From Planktotalea arctica (GTDB taxonomy: Bacteria > Pseudomonadota > Alphaproteobacteria > Rhodobacterales > Rhodobacteraceae): DNA of 64,000 nt. Below, in pieces: positions 53,859 through 63,281 of the stretch. Every line of letters starts with the position of its first letter. The first letter of the stretch is position 1. The notes beneath the pieces were generated by a model that had not been told where the DNA came from, ran no database searches, and worked only from the letters and a program-made list of their open reading frames with translations. The stretch is from assembly GCF_002105285.1 (NCBI RefSeq), contig NZ_MUHR01000001.1:496001-560000 (forward strand), read 5' to 3'. A program made the translations under genes and the position numbers.

Positions 53859-54764
53859 TTTGCTCTTCTATCTTGTTATGCAAATTCGGGTGCATATTGT
53901 CCGGTGACGCAGCAATATCAAGTGCAAATATGCACAATAAGCGCATGTATGTGCTTTCCTTTGCTGAGCGGGGCAAGGGTTTCGTAGGTAAAGCGCAGAC
54001 TATTCCAGAGTTTTCAACAAAACATCCTCACTGGACCTGTCTTCTTTGTAGGCAGGGTGTGGTTTCTGCACGCCGCTCATAGCAACCACTGCGTTTGAGG
54101 CCTGCGCTTAAATCACAGTGTTTTGGCTGCTAACAAACGAAAAAAAACTGTGCGATGAGTGGATTATACATTTCGTAGGAATGTATGATAGGTAGGTCAT
54201 TTCTTTTATTGGTAAAAATGGTGCCCAGGGGCGGAATCGAACCACCGACACGAGGATTTTAAATGGAGGCGGTGTAAATTAAATATTTATAATCAATGAC
54301 TTAAATTGAAATAATTTTGGTGTGCGCAGTAGTGTGTTTTTGGTGACTTTTTCGGATAGGGCGGAATTACTGTGTTAAACACGGTAATCGCAGGCATTAA
54401 ATTCTAACACACTGTTCAACACTCCAAAAGACGCAAGACTGGACACGGACTAAATGAAGTGGACGTTCACTCTAACTATTGTTTATGGTCGCTATGCGGA
54501 CTTTCCGGACTTTTGCAGGCGCAGCTATTGCTCACGCAGAAAAGCCTCGCATCTGCGGCATGGCTGTTGCTGCGTTGCAGTCCATGCCACCGAAGCAGTC
54601 ATCGAACCCCGCCAAGAAACACCGAATCCAATCGGCCCTTTTCGCTGTTATTAGTTCCAACAACCGGGGCGCGGACGAAGTATAGATCAGTTGCCTGTGC
54701 GCCAATGGTCGGTTTCGTTAGTACTGCTCAATTGTTCCATGCACGCAGAATACACGCCTTAGCG
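53859..54764. other. 906-bp region between rpsU and alanine racemase, with a tRNA remnant
   Basis: It is AT-rich in the middle (about 54110-54420). The only recognised content is a tRNA 3' half at 54219-54262. Rightward frames from 54454, 54459 and 54479 overlap each other in different frames and run into the alanine racemase gene antisense. I accept none of them. Confidence 0.45.
54219..54262 (-). other. 3' half of a tRNA-Phe gene (attachment-site remnant)
   Basis: Read leftward, the sequence runs AAAATCCTCGTGTCGGTGG then TTCGATTCCGCCCCTGGGC and ACCA. This is the anticodon-3', variable, T-arm and acceptor 3' part of an alphaproteobacterial tRNA-Phe. The 5' half is absent; AT-rich sequence takes its place. 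Integrases often leave such a 3' copy at one end of an element. The CCA end points left, so the element would extend to the right. Confidence 0.75.
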
Positions 54765-55865
54765 TCAACGGTAGATCCGCGGGTTACGGATACCCCAGTC
54801 AGAAAAGAGATCGGGGAGGATGGTTCCGAATTGGCCCTTTGCTTGTTCAGTATCGGTCCGAAATGCCGTCGCAATATCACCAATCTGGACATTGGGAATC
54901 TCAGTCACATCAGCGACGATGGAATTCATTGAAATCTTTCCTAGAACAGGAGCCAGCTTATCGCAGATCAGGACGTTACCACGACCCTTCGCAATTCGGC
55001 TGTACCCTGCGGCGTACCCGATTGAAATACATGCGAGACGGCGGTCTGAATCTAAGCGGCTATCGCGGTCATAACCCACGGTAGCCCCCTTGGGGTAAAC
55101 GCCCACGTGAACCACATTTGCCTTCAACTCCATGGTCGGACGAAATCCCAATTCAGAGTTCAGAATGCCGTAAAGGATAGCGCCACATCGATACATATCC
55201 GTTTCAACCCGTTCTCCCGACAGGAGTGTGAGAGTGCTTCCTGCATGGACCAGAAGTTCTGAACGGTTCAGGTCACTGTTGTCACAGACCCACTCTACTT
55301 CCTGCTTGAACAGGTCCGAACTGTGCTTAAGGCCTGCAGGTTCATTTGTGGGGAAATGGGTAGAAATACCAACGATATTCTGGCCAATTTCATCAAGGAT
55401 TTCCCGGCAGTTTTGCTGACCGACAGTCGTTGAAATATCAAGCCCGTCGCGCGACATGCCACCTGCGTTTAAGGCGAGGTGAACACCGGAACATCCGCGC
55501 CCGCTCTCAAGCAGCTTGCGTAACTGCTTTGCAGCCCAAAGCGAGCCCACCTGCTCTTCAACACGGTCGGGCAATGCGGCTTCTATTTCCTGTGGCGTAG
55601 CCGCGCGAAGGCGGATCAATGTGCCCGAGAATCCACTATCCCGTACGGAGCGCGCCTCCGCGTTAGAGGTAATGCCAACGCAGGTTACTTTTTGTTCCGA
55701 AAGCAACGGCACAATGCGACTGATGCCATGCCCATAGGCATCAGCCTTCATAACTGCGCAGAAGGCAGCGCCTTTGGGCAGAAGTCCAAGGGTCAGCTCC
55801 AGGTTCTTTGAAACGCGGTCAAGGTGGATTTCACACCATGAGCTTGGGATGGGATCTACTGACAT
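54765..55865 (-). CDS. alr: Alanine racemase family PLP enzyme
   Basis: A 366-residue fold-type III PLP racemase. The PLP lysine is K40 in CAVMKADAYGHG and the second catalytic tyrosine is in the IGYAAGYSR region; VLGKISMNSIVADVTE is the C-terminal domain motif. It interconverts L- and D-alanine or related amino acids. It begins 2 nt after the M20 hydrolase and is last in a leftward catabolic operon, so it may serve catabolism and not only cell-wall supply. Substrate range is unknown. Confidence 0.85.
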   Translation of the reverse strand: MSVDPIPSSWCEIHLDRVSKNLELTLGLLPKGAAFCAVMKADAYGHGISRIVPLLSEQKVTCVGITSNAEARSVRDSGFSGTLIRLRAATPQEIEAALPDRVEEQVGSLWAAKQLRKLLESGRGCSGVHLALNAGGMSRDGLDISTTVGQQNCREILDEIGQNIVGISTHFPTNEPAGLKHSSDLFKQEVEWVCDNSDLNRSELLVHAGSTLTLLSGERVETDMYRCGAILYGILNSELGFRPTMELKANVVHVGVYPKGATVGYDRDSRLDSDRRLACISIGYAAGYSRIAKGRGNVLICDKLAPVLGKISMNSIVADVTEIPNVQIGDIATAFRTDTEQAKGQFGTILPDLFSDWGIRNPRIYR

Positions 55866-55867
55866 CG

Positions 55868-57022
55868 TCAGGCCGACGGGCCAAGGATGTCTTCAATAAT
55901 GCCCGAGAACAGATCTGTTACCAGCGGGATCAAAGCATCGGGAAAATCATAGTCGGGATTGTGCAGTTGCGGGTGGGTTTCGCCAGCACCGACATATAGC
56001 AACGTCGCTTTGGCTCCGTCGCCGCCATAGCGACCGAAATCTTCGGACCAACGCATGGGCGTCGGCATGTCGTGACGCAAATGGCCCTGACGCGCTGCCA
56101 CCTGCCCTGCGATATCTGTTGCTTCGCCATCATTTGTTACCGACAGAAAGATGTCGTGCCAGAGAACCTTGATCGCAAGATCAGCAGTATGCGTCGCGAC
56201 CAGCGCTTTGGCATCGGAAACCAACGCCTCCATTCTTTCGTCGGTCATGCAGCGCAAGGTCACGCGCAGCTCACCGTGTCCCGGCGCGATACCATAAGTT
56301 GGCTCACCCAGCTTGGCATGTGTCAGGGTGCTCAGCGCAAAGGTATTATCCCCGATTGTTCCAGTGCTGAGCTCTGGCAAGGCCTGCATCAACGCCGCCA
56401 TTGCCGCACTTGGCGAGAGCCCATCTTCAGGCGCAGCAGCATGGGAACTTTTGCCCTCCAGCAGGATTTGCATGCCCCGCGATGCACAATTGCCCGGCCC
56501 CGGCCGCAGGCCGATCTCACCAAGCGGGCGGCCTGGTACGTTATGATAGGCAAAGGCAAAATCGGGCCGAAGCTCAGGCCAGCGACTGTCCTCAATCACT
56601 GCTCTGGCGCCTGCACCAGTTTCTTCGGCAGGCTGAAAGAGTAAGATGACCCGACCGCGTGCAGGCCGTTGAGCAAGCCCCATGGCGACACCTAACATGG
56701 ACACCATATGTCCGTCATGACCACATAGATGCCCTTTACCGTCAGTCTCTGAGCGGTACGAAATATCGGAAAACTCATGGATTGGCAGACCGTCCAGCTC
56801 ACACCGCAACAGAACGGTTGGGCCATCCTGCGCACCTTTGAATTCGGCGGCAACTCCATGTCCACCGAGGTCCCTCCAGATACGATCTGCTCCTAGGGCT
56901 GTCAGCTCCTTTGTCATGCGGTTTGCAGTTTCGGACTCGTCTCCCGATAGTTCCGGACGTCGGTGCAACGCTTGGCGAAGATCCACAAGCGCTGTGATTT
57001 GTTCTTGGGTCAGAACTGCCAT
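55868..57022 (-). CDS. M20 family amidohydrolase (hippurate/N-acyl-amino-acid hydrolase type)
   Basis: A 384-residue metallopeptidase-fold amidohydrolase of the M20D group, which removes acyl groups from N-acyl amino acids. Motifs are LRRPEL-like start (ALHRRPELSGDE), LLRCELDGLPI, the metal site LCGHDGHM, and LLFQPAEETGAGA with the catalytic glutamates. The dimerisation domain lies at about 180-290. GAAGGGG precedes the ATG. It follows a second M20 gene in the same operon. Confidence 0.85.
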   Translation of the reverse strand: MAVLTQEQITALVDLRQALHRRPELSGDESETANRMTKELTALGADRIWRDLGGHGVAAEFKGAQDGPTVLLRCELDGLPIHEFSDISYRSETDGKGHLCGHDGHMVSMLGVAMGLAQRPARGRVILLFQPAEETGAGARAVIEDSRWPELRPDFAFAYHNVPGRPLGEIGLRPGPGNCASRGMQILLEGKSSHAAAPEDGLSPSAAMAALMQALPELSTGTIGDNTFALSTLTHAKLGEPTYGIAPGHGELRVTLRCMTDERMEALVSDAKALVATHTADLAIKVLWHDIFLSVTNDGEATDIAGQVAARQGHLRHDMPTPMRWSEDFGRYGGDGAKATLLYVGAGETHPQLHNPDYDFPDALIPLVTDLFSGIIEDILGPSA

Positions 57023-57073
57023 TGAAACACCCCTTCAAAAAGTTACGAACAGTCCAGAAGCACCCTGTCGAGC

Positions 57074-58366
57074 CTATTGGTCTTCGGTGCCGCACCAATC
57101 AGCAATGAACAGGGCAGTCGCCTTGGTGACGCGGCGCATGCTTTCCAAATCGACCCGCTCGTTGAAGCCGTGGATCGCCTCTGCGCGCGGACCGTAAACC
57201 AGTGCGGGCGTATCCGCATAAAGGCCAAAGAAACGCGCATCGGTTGTGGCGGTGATCGCCTCATGCACAAGGTCTTCTCCGGTCGTGATCCTATGGGCCT
57301 GATCCAGCGCGTTGATGGCTGATGCGGCCTTGGCCGAGCTGTCTTGTGACAGGGCGTAACCTTCAGCGTGAAAGCCATGATAGACAATCTCGGGTAGGGA
57401 ATTGCGCAAGAAATCATTGTCGCGGGCAGCATCCAGAATGACCTGTTCGATTTCAGCCTTGGCGGCGTCGATGGATTGGCCCGGAAAGATCGCCATACGC
57501 ACATCGAAGACGCTCCACGCGGGCACAGAACTGGTCCAGTCTCCACCCTCGAACTTGCCCACATTAAGGTTCAGCGCGTGGTCCATGTGGGCGTAGTCGG
57601 CGGGGCGGTTTTCAGTCGCGTTCCAGCGGTGCTCCATCGCGTGCAAGGCCGAGATAAGCGGGATCGCCGCCTCGATCGCATTGGCACCCGTGCCGGCATA
57701 GGCGACGTGGGTGGGCAGGCCCTTGAGGTAAACCTGAAACCAGATCACGCCAAGCTGTGCGGTTACCAGATGTTCGGCAAAGGGTTCGGGAATGAGGGCC
57801 GCATCCGCCTTATACCCCCGCGCAAGACAGGCCAGCGCGCCATTGCCTGTGCATTCTTCCTCAACCACGGATTGATAAAACACATCCGCCGCAGGGGCGA
57901 GGCCACAGGCGGCGAGCGCATCCAGCGCAAAGAGGTTGGAGGCGAGGCCTGCCTTCATGTCGCCCCCGCCGCGTCCGTAGAGCCAGCCATCAGCAACGGT
58001 CGGTTCAAACGGCGGGCTGTCCCACATGTCCAACGGCCCTGCGGGCACCACATCAATGTGACCATTCAGGATCAATGACCGGCCTTGGTTGGTCTTCGAG
58101 CGATGTGTGCCGACTACATTCACTGCGTCATCATAGGTGGCAAGGACAGGGGAGAATCCGGGCAGGTGCTGAATGTCGGCCACGTCGATCTGCCAGCGAT
58201 CCAGCGCGTAGCCGCGCTTTGTCAGCTCAGCCGCCATGAAGTCTTGCGCTGATTGTTCCTGACCACGGATGGAAGGGTGCGAGGTCAGCTCTAACAGGAA
58301 GGCAATCTGGGTGTCGAATGCGGCATCTACGGCGGCAGCCAAGCGGTGTTGTAGGGTATCTGACAT
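57074..58366 (-). CDS. M20 family ArgE/DapE-type deacylase
   Basis: A 430-residue dinuclear-metal hydrolase of the ArgE/DapE group. Motifs are LILNGHIDVVPAG (metal His and Asp), YGRGGGDMKAGLASN, and SVVEEECTGNGALAC with the catalytic glutamate pair. It should cleave an amide on an amino-acid-like substrate. The ATG at 58366 is preferred over one 4 codons upstream. It overlaps no neighbour but sits 8 nt after the CoA-transferase beta gene. Confidence 0.85.
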   Translation of the reverse strand: MSDTLQHRLAAAVDAAFDTQIAFLLELTSHPSIRGQEQSAQDFMAAELTKRGYALDRWQIDVADIQHLPGFSPVLATYDDAVNVVGTHRSKTNQGRSLILNGHIDVVPAGPLDMWDSPPFEPTVADGWLYGRGGGDMKAGLASNLFALDALAACGLAPAADVFYQSVVEEECTGNGALACLARGYKADAALIPEPFAEHLVTAQLGVIWFQVYLKGLPTHVAYAGTGANAIEAAIPLISALHAMEHRWNATENRPADYAHMDHALNLNVGKFEGGDWTSSVPAWSVFDVRMAIFPGQSIDAAKAEIEQVILDAARDNDFLRNSLPEIVYHGFHAEGYALSQDSSAKAASAINALDQAHRITTGEDLVHEAITATTDARFFGLYADTPALVYGPRAEAIHGFNERVDLESMRRVTKATALFIADWCGTEDQ

Positions 58367-58374
58367 GAAAGACC

Positions 58375-59034
58375 TCAAAAAATCGGGAGCTGTGTATCGG
58401 GGACGTGCAGCGGAGCGTCTGTGGCATCAATGACTTCGGCCACTGTCACGCCTTGGGCAATCTCAACGAGCGTGAAGCCATTCGGCCCTACGTCAATCAC
58501 TGCCATGTCCGTGAATATCCGCACCACACAGGCCTGAGCCGTCAAGGGAAGCGTGCACTGCGCCTTGAGCTTGGAATTGCCCGCGCGATCCGTGTGTGTG
58601 GTCAGCACCGCCACGCGCCGCGCCTTTTGCGCAAGCTCGATGCCGCCGCCTACCCCAGGAGAGAACTTGCCGGGGATTTTCCAATTCGCCAAATCACCAT
58701 TGGCCGCAACTTCAAACGCGCCGAGCATGGTGAGATCAAGGCGACCGGAGCGGACAAGGGCAAAGCTGGTGGCGCTGTCGAAAAAAGCCGAGCCGGGGAT
58801 GGTCGAGACATAGGCACCGCCAGCGTCAATCAGATTCCGGTCTGCCTCATCCGGTGGCAGGGTTGGCCCGATTCCCGCCAAGCCGTTTTCGGTGTGCAGA
58901 CAGACGGGGAAATTGGCGGGCAGATGGTTGACGACCTTGGTCGGAAGGCCAATGCCAAGGTTGACCACCATACCGGGCTGGATTTCACGGGCCGCGCGCG
59001 CGACCATCCTGTCTCTAGCGTTGGACAACGGCAT
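58375..59034 (-). CDS. CoA-transferase subunit B (3-oxoacid type)
   Basis: A 219-residue beta subunit of a family I CoA-transferase. The catalytic glutamate is in HTENGLAGIGP near residue 48, and GMVVNLGIGLPTKVVNHL is the family start. Together with subunit A it moves CoA from one acyl-CoA to a carboxylic acid. The open frame extends 37 codons upstream; the ATG at 59034 is chosen by homology and overlaps subunit A by 20 nt. The acid is unknown; the gene order suggests the keto or dicarboxylic product of transamination. Confidence 0.88.
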   Translation of the reverse strand: MPLSNARDRMVARAAREIQPGMVVNLGIGLPTKVVNHLPANFPVCLHTENGLAGIGPTLPPDEADRNLIDAGGAYVSTIPGSAFFDSATSFALVRSGRLDLTMLGAFEVAANGDLANWKIPGKFSPGVGGGIELAQKARRVAVLTTHTDRAGNSKLKAQCTLPLTAQACVVRIFTDMAVIDVGPNGFTLVEIAQGVTVAEVIDATDAPLHVPDTQLPIF

Positions 59035-59707
59035 ATTCCTTTGACAATGCACCCAGTGCTGCGACGTGATCGACAAAGACGCCTGTGGTGTGGACATCAT
59101 CGGGCGCAAGCCCGCCCAGAGGCAGCACCGCTTCGGCTTCGGCAATCACACAATCGGCGGCCATCGCCATCAACGGGTTGAAGTTCCGCGCGGTGGCAAC
59201 ATAGGCCAGATTGCCAAAACTGTCGGCGCGGGCGGCATGCAGCAGCGCCACATTGGCACGCAAGGCAGGCTCCACGATGTAGGTCTTGCTGCCCTGCTCG
59301 ATCACCTGTTTGCCCTCGGCCAGCTCAGTCCCGATCCCGATGTCGCTGAGGAAACCGCCAAGCCCGGCACCACCTGCGCGAATGCGCTCGGCCAAAATGC
59401 CCTGCGCGTTGAACTCTACCTTGATCTGGCCGCTGTTCATCAGCTCTATTGCATGAGCATTGAGGCCCAGATGGGTGGTGATGAGACGCGACACCAGCCC
59501 GCTTTGCAGCAGATGGTCGACCCCCATGTTCGGCTCGTTGGCGTCGTTTTTTACAATCGTGAGGTTGCGCGCCCCGTGGTGCACCAATGCGTGGATGAGC
59601 GTAAAAGGCGTGCCCGGCACACCGAAGCCGCCCAGCATCACCGTATCGCCATCTTTGACATGGGCGATGGCGGCCTCAACGCTGGTTTGCTTGTCGGGAA
59701 GTTTCAC
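59015..59707 (-). CDS. CoA-transferase subunit A (3-oxoacid type)
   Basis: A 230-residue alpha subunit: VKDGDTVMLGGFGVPGTPF near residue 17, IRAGGAGLGGFLSDIGIGTE near 110, and FGNLAYVATARNFNPLMAMAAD near 170. It pairs with the next gene. The ATG shares ATGA with the aminotransferase stop. Confidence 0.9.
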   Translation of the reverse strand: MKLPDKQTSVEAAIAHVKDGDTVMLGGFGVPGTPFTLIHALVHHGARNLTIVKNDANEPNMGVDHLLQSGLVSRLITTHLGLNAHAIELMNSGQIKVEFNAQGILAERIRAGGAGLGGFLSDIGIGTELAEGKQVIEQGSKTYIVEPALRANVALLHAARADSFGNLAYVATARNFNPLMAMAADCVIAEAEAVLPLGGLAPDDVHTTGVFVDHVAALGALSKEYAVVQR

Positions 59708-61059
59708 ACCGCATCCTCCAGAACCGGCAAACCCACTTGTTCAGCAAAAGCGTCTAGAGCGTCGCGCAGGATGGCCATCATCTCGACAATCTGGGCCTCG
59801 GTGATGATCAGCGGCGGGGCCAACAGGAAATGATCGCCTGCGGTGCCACCACGGGTGCGGCGCGAATAGATGATCAGGCCGCGGGCATAAGCGAGTTCGA
59901 CCAGACGGTCATAGGCGTTCAACGTAGGCGGTAACGGCTCCATCGTCTCGCGATCAGCGACAAACTCGAAGGCGGTTAACAGCCCCTTGCCGCGCACATC
60001 TCCGATGAAGGGGTAGCGGTCCATCAGCGCTTGCAACTGGGCCATCAACACGTCGCCCATGCGGGCGGCGTTCTCGATCAGGTTCTGGTTTTCCATTTCT
60101 TCAAGAACAGCGAGCCCTGCGGCGCAGGCCATTGGGTTCCCAGCGTAGGTGAACCCATGCAGAAAACCGCCCCCGTCAAGGACCGGTTCCACCAGCCGTG
60201 CACCTGCGACGATGGCCCCCAGCGGCGCATAGCCTGCGCCGAACCCTTTGGACAGGGCAACAATATCAGGCGTGATGCCCCAGTGTTCCGCCGCGAGGAA
60301 TTTTCCCGTGCGGCCCGCACCCGTCATGACCTCATCATAGATCAACAGCACGCCAAATTCGTCACATATCTCGCGGATGCGCCCATAGTAACTGTCTGGG
60401 GCCACCAAAGCGCCAGTGGATGCACCGCCGACAGGTTCCATGATAAAGGCCAGGACCGTGTCCGGACCTTCCTCGATGATCTTGTCGCGCAACAGCTCAG
60501 CATATTTCAGGCCACGTTGTTCTTCGGTCAGGTTATCGCGGTCAAGATAGGTCGCGGGGGCCGCGATCTTGGGCATGCCCTCCATCATGGGTGCAAAAGG
60601 TTCGCGCAGCGGGTCATATCCGGTCAGATCAAGCGCGCCAAACGTGCAGCCGTGATAGGAGGGAAACCGCGAGATGACTTTGTAGCGGGAGCCTTCGCCT
60701 TGGGTCAGGGCGTACTGCCGCGCCAGTTTCATCGCACTTTCCACAGCCTCGGACCCGCCGGAGACAAAAAACACACGGTCCAGCCCCTCTGGCATGAGTG
60801 ACACTGTCTTTGCTGCCAGATCCTCGGAGGGATGGGTGCGGAAATGCAGACGGTAACCAAAGGTGGCTTTGTCCATCTGGGCCTTGATCTTGGCCAGAAC
60901 ACGCGGGTTTGAATGGCCAATGTTCGATACCATAGCCCCCGACGATCCGTCGATGTAGCGCTTTCCGCTTTCGTCGATCAGATAAATCCCCTCGCCGTAA
61001 TCCAGAAAGGGGCGTGGATTGCGGGTTTGGTAGAAGAGATGGGAAGCGGTGTCGTTCAT
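59704..61059 (-). CDS. Class III aminotransferase
   Basis: A 451-residue PLP aminotransferase of the omega or ornithine-like class III group. Motifs are [18 protein letters not shown] near the start, [31 protein letters not shown] and the PLP lysine in [18 protein letters not shown]. It removes the amino group from the imported or deacylated amine or amino acid. It is ATGA-coupled to the ATP-binding protein upstream and to the CoA-transferase downstream, which ties transport to catabolism. Confidence 0.88.
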   Translation of the reverse strand: MNDTASHLFYQTRNPRPFLDYGEGIYLIDESGKRYIDGSSGAMVSNIGHSNPRVLAKIKAQMDKATFGYRLHFRTHPSEDLAAKTVSLMPEGLDRVFFVSGGSEAVESAMKLARQYALTQGEGSRYKVISRFPSYHGCTFGALDLTGYDPLREPFAPMMEGMPKIAAPATYLDRDNLTEEQRGLKYAELLRDKIIEEGPDTVLAFIMEPVGGASTGALVAPDSYYGRIREICDEFGVLLIYDEVMTGAGRTGKFLAAEHWGITPDIVALSKGFGAGYAPLGAIVAGARLVEPVLDGGGFLHGFTYAGNPMACAAGLAVLEEMENQNLIENAARMGDVLMAQLQALMDRYPFIGDVRGKGLLTAFEFVADRETMEPLPPTLNAYDRLVELAYARGLIIYSRRTRGGTAGDHFLLAPPLIITEAQIVEMMAILRDALDAFAEQVGLPVLEDAV

Positions 61060-61826
61060 TTTGCACTTTCCAGATGCTTGCGCAGAAATTCGCGGGTTCG
61101 GGGTTGTGAGGGTGTCTTGAACAGGATTTCTGGCGGGCCTTCCTCGACCACCACACCCTGATCCATGAATAGAACGCGGTCACAGACCGAGGCGGCAAAA
61201 TCCATTTCATGGGTGACGATGATCATGGTCATATGTTGCTCGGCCAGCTTGCGCATGACCTGATTGACCTCTTCGACAAGTTCGGGATCAAGCGCAGAAG
61301 TCGCCTCATCGAAAAGCATCAGCTTGGGCTGCATGGCCAATGCGCGGGCGATAGCGACACGCTGTTTTTGCCCGCCTGAAAGCTGGGAGGGATAATAGTC
61401 AATCCGCTCCAGCATTCCGACATGGTCAAGCTGGGCTTCGGCCAAGGCATTGGCCTCGTCCTTGGAGATGCCTTTGAGCATGATTGGAGCCATGCTCACG
61501 TTCTCACGCGCGGTCATATGGGGGAAAAGATTGAAGTGCTGGAACACCATGCCCACCTGCTGGCGCATCTGGTTGATGTGCTTTTCATAAGCGCGGTGCG
61601 GCAAGGTCTGGTTGACCCGCACACCATCCAGCCAGACTTCGCCGCCGGTCAGCGGATCGAGATCGTTGATGGCCCTGAGCAGGGTGGATTTACCCGATCC
61701 CGACGATCCGATGATGCCGACGATCTGGCCCCGGTCCACACTCAGGCTGATGTCCTTGAGCACCTCCAGCTTCCCGAAGGATTTCTGGGCATGCCGGATT
61801 TCAACAAAGCTTTTTCCATCTGTCAT
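61056..61826 (-). CDS. Polar amino-acid ABC transporter ATP-binding protein
   Basis: A 256-residue ATPase: Walker [10 protein letters not shown], signature [14 protein letters not shown], Walker [15 protein letters not shown] and the H-loop [10 protein letters not shown]. It resembles GlnQ/HisP importers. I chose the ATG at 61826 because GGAG lies 6 nt before it; an ATG 4 codons upstream is less well placed. It powers the two permeases encoded upstream. Confidence 0.92.
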   Translation of the reverse strand: MTDGKSFVEIRHAQKSFGKLEVLKDISLSVDRGQIVGIIGSSGSGKSTLLRAINDLDPLTGGEVWLDGVRVNQTLPHRAYEKHINQMRQQVGMVFQHFNLFPHMTARENVSMAPIMLKGISKDEANALAEAQLDHVGMLERIDYYPSQLSGGQKQRVAIARALAMQPKLMLFDEATSALDPELVEEVNQVMRKLAEQHMTMIIVTHEMDFAASVCDRVLFMDQGVVVEEGPPEILFKTPSQPRTREFLRKHLESAK

Positions 61827-61841
61827 GTCTGGCTCCAATGC

Positions 61842-62498
61842 TCAGCGGGAAATCGAAATGCGGCGTTCAATCCTGCGCTGCACCCATTCCATCCCGAGGT
61901 TGATAACGTAGTAGAAGGCGGCGGCGAGCAAATAGAACTCGAACGGACGGTAGGTCGCGCCAATGGCCCGTTGCGCCGACAGGGTCAGCTCGCTCACCCC
62001 GATCACCGAGACCAGCGCGCTGTCTTTGAGCAGTGCGATCATGTTATTGCTGATGGGCGGGATGACGGCGCGGACGGCCTGCGGGATGACCACCTTGCGC
62101 AGGGCCTCGCTGCGGCTCAGGCCCAGCGTGCGCGCAGCTTCCATCTGGCCTTTGTCGACAGACAGGATAGCGGTTTGGATCAACTCAGAATTATAGACCG
62201 CAAAATGTAGGCCCAACCCGATGATACCCGCAACAACTGCTGGAAGGTCGATGCCGACCTGCACGAGGCCAAAATAGATCAGGAAGAGCTGTAGCAACAG
62301 GGGCGTCCCCATGAACATCCAAGCGACCATACGGAAAGGCTGGCGGATGATCCAAGGCGCATAAAGTGCGATCACGGCGAAGACGATACCGCCAAAGAAG
62401 CTCAGGATTGCGGCGGCGACTGTAATCCCGATCGTATAGGCGCAGCCCAACAGGATAATGTCGAAATATTTGGGGATCACTGTGAAATCGAGGCCCAT
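61842..62498 (-). CDS. Amino-acid ABC transporter permease, second copy
   Basis: A 218-residue HisM/GlnP-type permease with about five helices. The EAA-type loop contains KGQMEAARTLGLSRSEALRKVVIPQA. It pairs with the other permease to form the channel. It lies 18 nt after the first permease gene and 15 nt before the ATPase. Confidence 0.9.
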   Translation of the reverse strand: MGLDFTVIPKYFDIILLGCAYTIGITVAAAILSFFGGIVFAVIALYAPWIIRQPFRMVAWMFMGTPLLLQLFLIYFGLVQVGIDLPAVVAGIIGLGLHFAVYNSELIQTAILSVDKGQMEAARTLGLSRSEALRKVVIPQAVRAVIPPISNNMIALLKDSALVSVIGVSELTLSAQRAIGATYRPFEFYLLAAAFYYVINLGMEWVQRRIERRISISR

Positions 62499-62516
62499 CG
62501 GCTTATCCTTCCAACA

Positions 62517-63164
62517 TCACGTGATCTGCACTTTGCGATCAAGCCAGGCAACGCCGCGGCCAGTCACATAGATGATGATCATGTAGAGAATACCTGCGAG
62601 CAGGAACATCTCGAACGGCTTGTAGGTGGAGCCAATGTAGCGCTGCGCGGTATAGGTCAGCTCAACCACGGAAATGGCCGCGACCAGTGCAGTAGCCTTG
62701 ATCAACATGTTCAGGTTTACCCCCAACGGACGCACCATCAGGCGGGCGGCTTGGGGTAGGATTACTTTGTACATGGCCTGCCACTGACTGAGGCCCAATG
62801 TGCGGGCGGCTTCGCGTTGACCTTTGTCGATCGAGATGACCGCACCGCGGATCGTCTCGGTCATATAGGCGCCTGCGTTGATGCCAAGGCCGATCACACC
62901 AGCCTCAAAAGCGTCCAGCTGAATACCTATTTGAGGTCCGCCGAAGTATAAAATGAAAAGTTGGATCAGTGCAGGCGTCCCACGAAAGACGCTGACATAT
63001 GCAGCACCAAGAAACCGCAGAACGGCAAAACGTGACAGGCGTGCAAAGGCACCAAGTGTGCCGCAGATCAATCCCAGAATTGCTGTCAGAACCGACAGCA
63101 CAATCGTGATCCAAGCGGCCTCCAGAAAGAAGGGATAGACCTTGAGCATGAGTTCGAAGTCCAT
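62517..63164 (-). CDS. Amino-acid ABC transporter permease, first copy
   Basis: A 215-residue HisQ/GlnP-type permease with the EAA loop KGQREAARTLGLSQWQAMYKVILPQA. It is homologous to the other permease. It follows the binding-protein gene after a 117-nt gap that holds a strong hairpin. Confidence 0.9.
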   Translation of the reverse strand: MDFELMLKVYPFFLEAAWITIVLSVLTAILGLICGTLGAFARLSRFAVLRFLGAAYVSVFRGTPALIQLFILYFGGPQIGIQLDAFEAGVIGLGINAGAYMTETIRGAVISIDKGQREAARTLGLSQWQAMYKVILPQAARLMVRPLGVNLNMLIKATALVAAISVVELTYTAQRYIGSTYKPFEMFLLAGILYMIIIYVTGRGVAWLDRKVQIT

Positions 63165-63240
63165 GGTCCCCCCTTTGGACGCTAATCATAGGCTGGCACC
63201 CGAACGGGTGCGGGCAATCGATTTTGGTAATGTAAAACGG

Positions 63241-63273
63241 GCCCCTGCCGCGCAAGAGGTGAGCGGCAGGGGC
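63241..63273 (-). terminator. Hairpin between binding-protein and permease genes
   Basis: A perfect 11-bp stem, GCCCCTGCCGC/GCGGCAGGGGC, with an 11-nt loop lies just after the binding-protein stop on the leftward strand. A second small palindrome (GCACCCG/CGGGTGC, 63196-63211) lies nearer the permease. Such a site commonly lets more binding protein than permease be made. There is no long T-run. Confidence 0.55.
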
Positions 63274-63281
63274 GCGTTGAT

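Noticed and set aside
54454-54932. Overlapping rightward frames before alanine racemase
   Set aside because: Three frames overlap and extend antisense into alr; codon pattern follows the real gene on the other strand.
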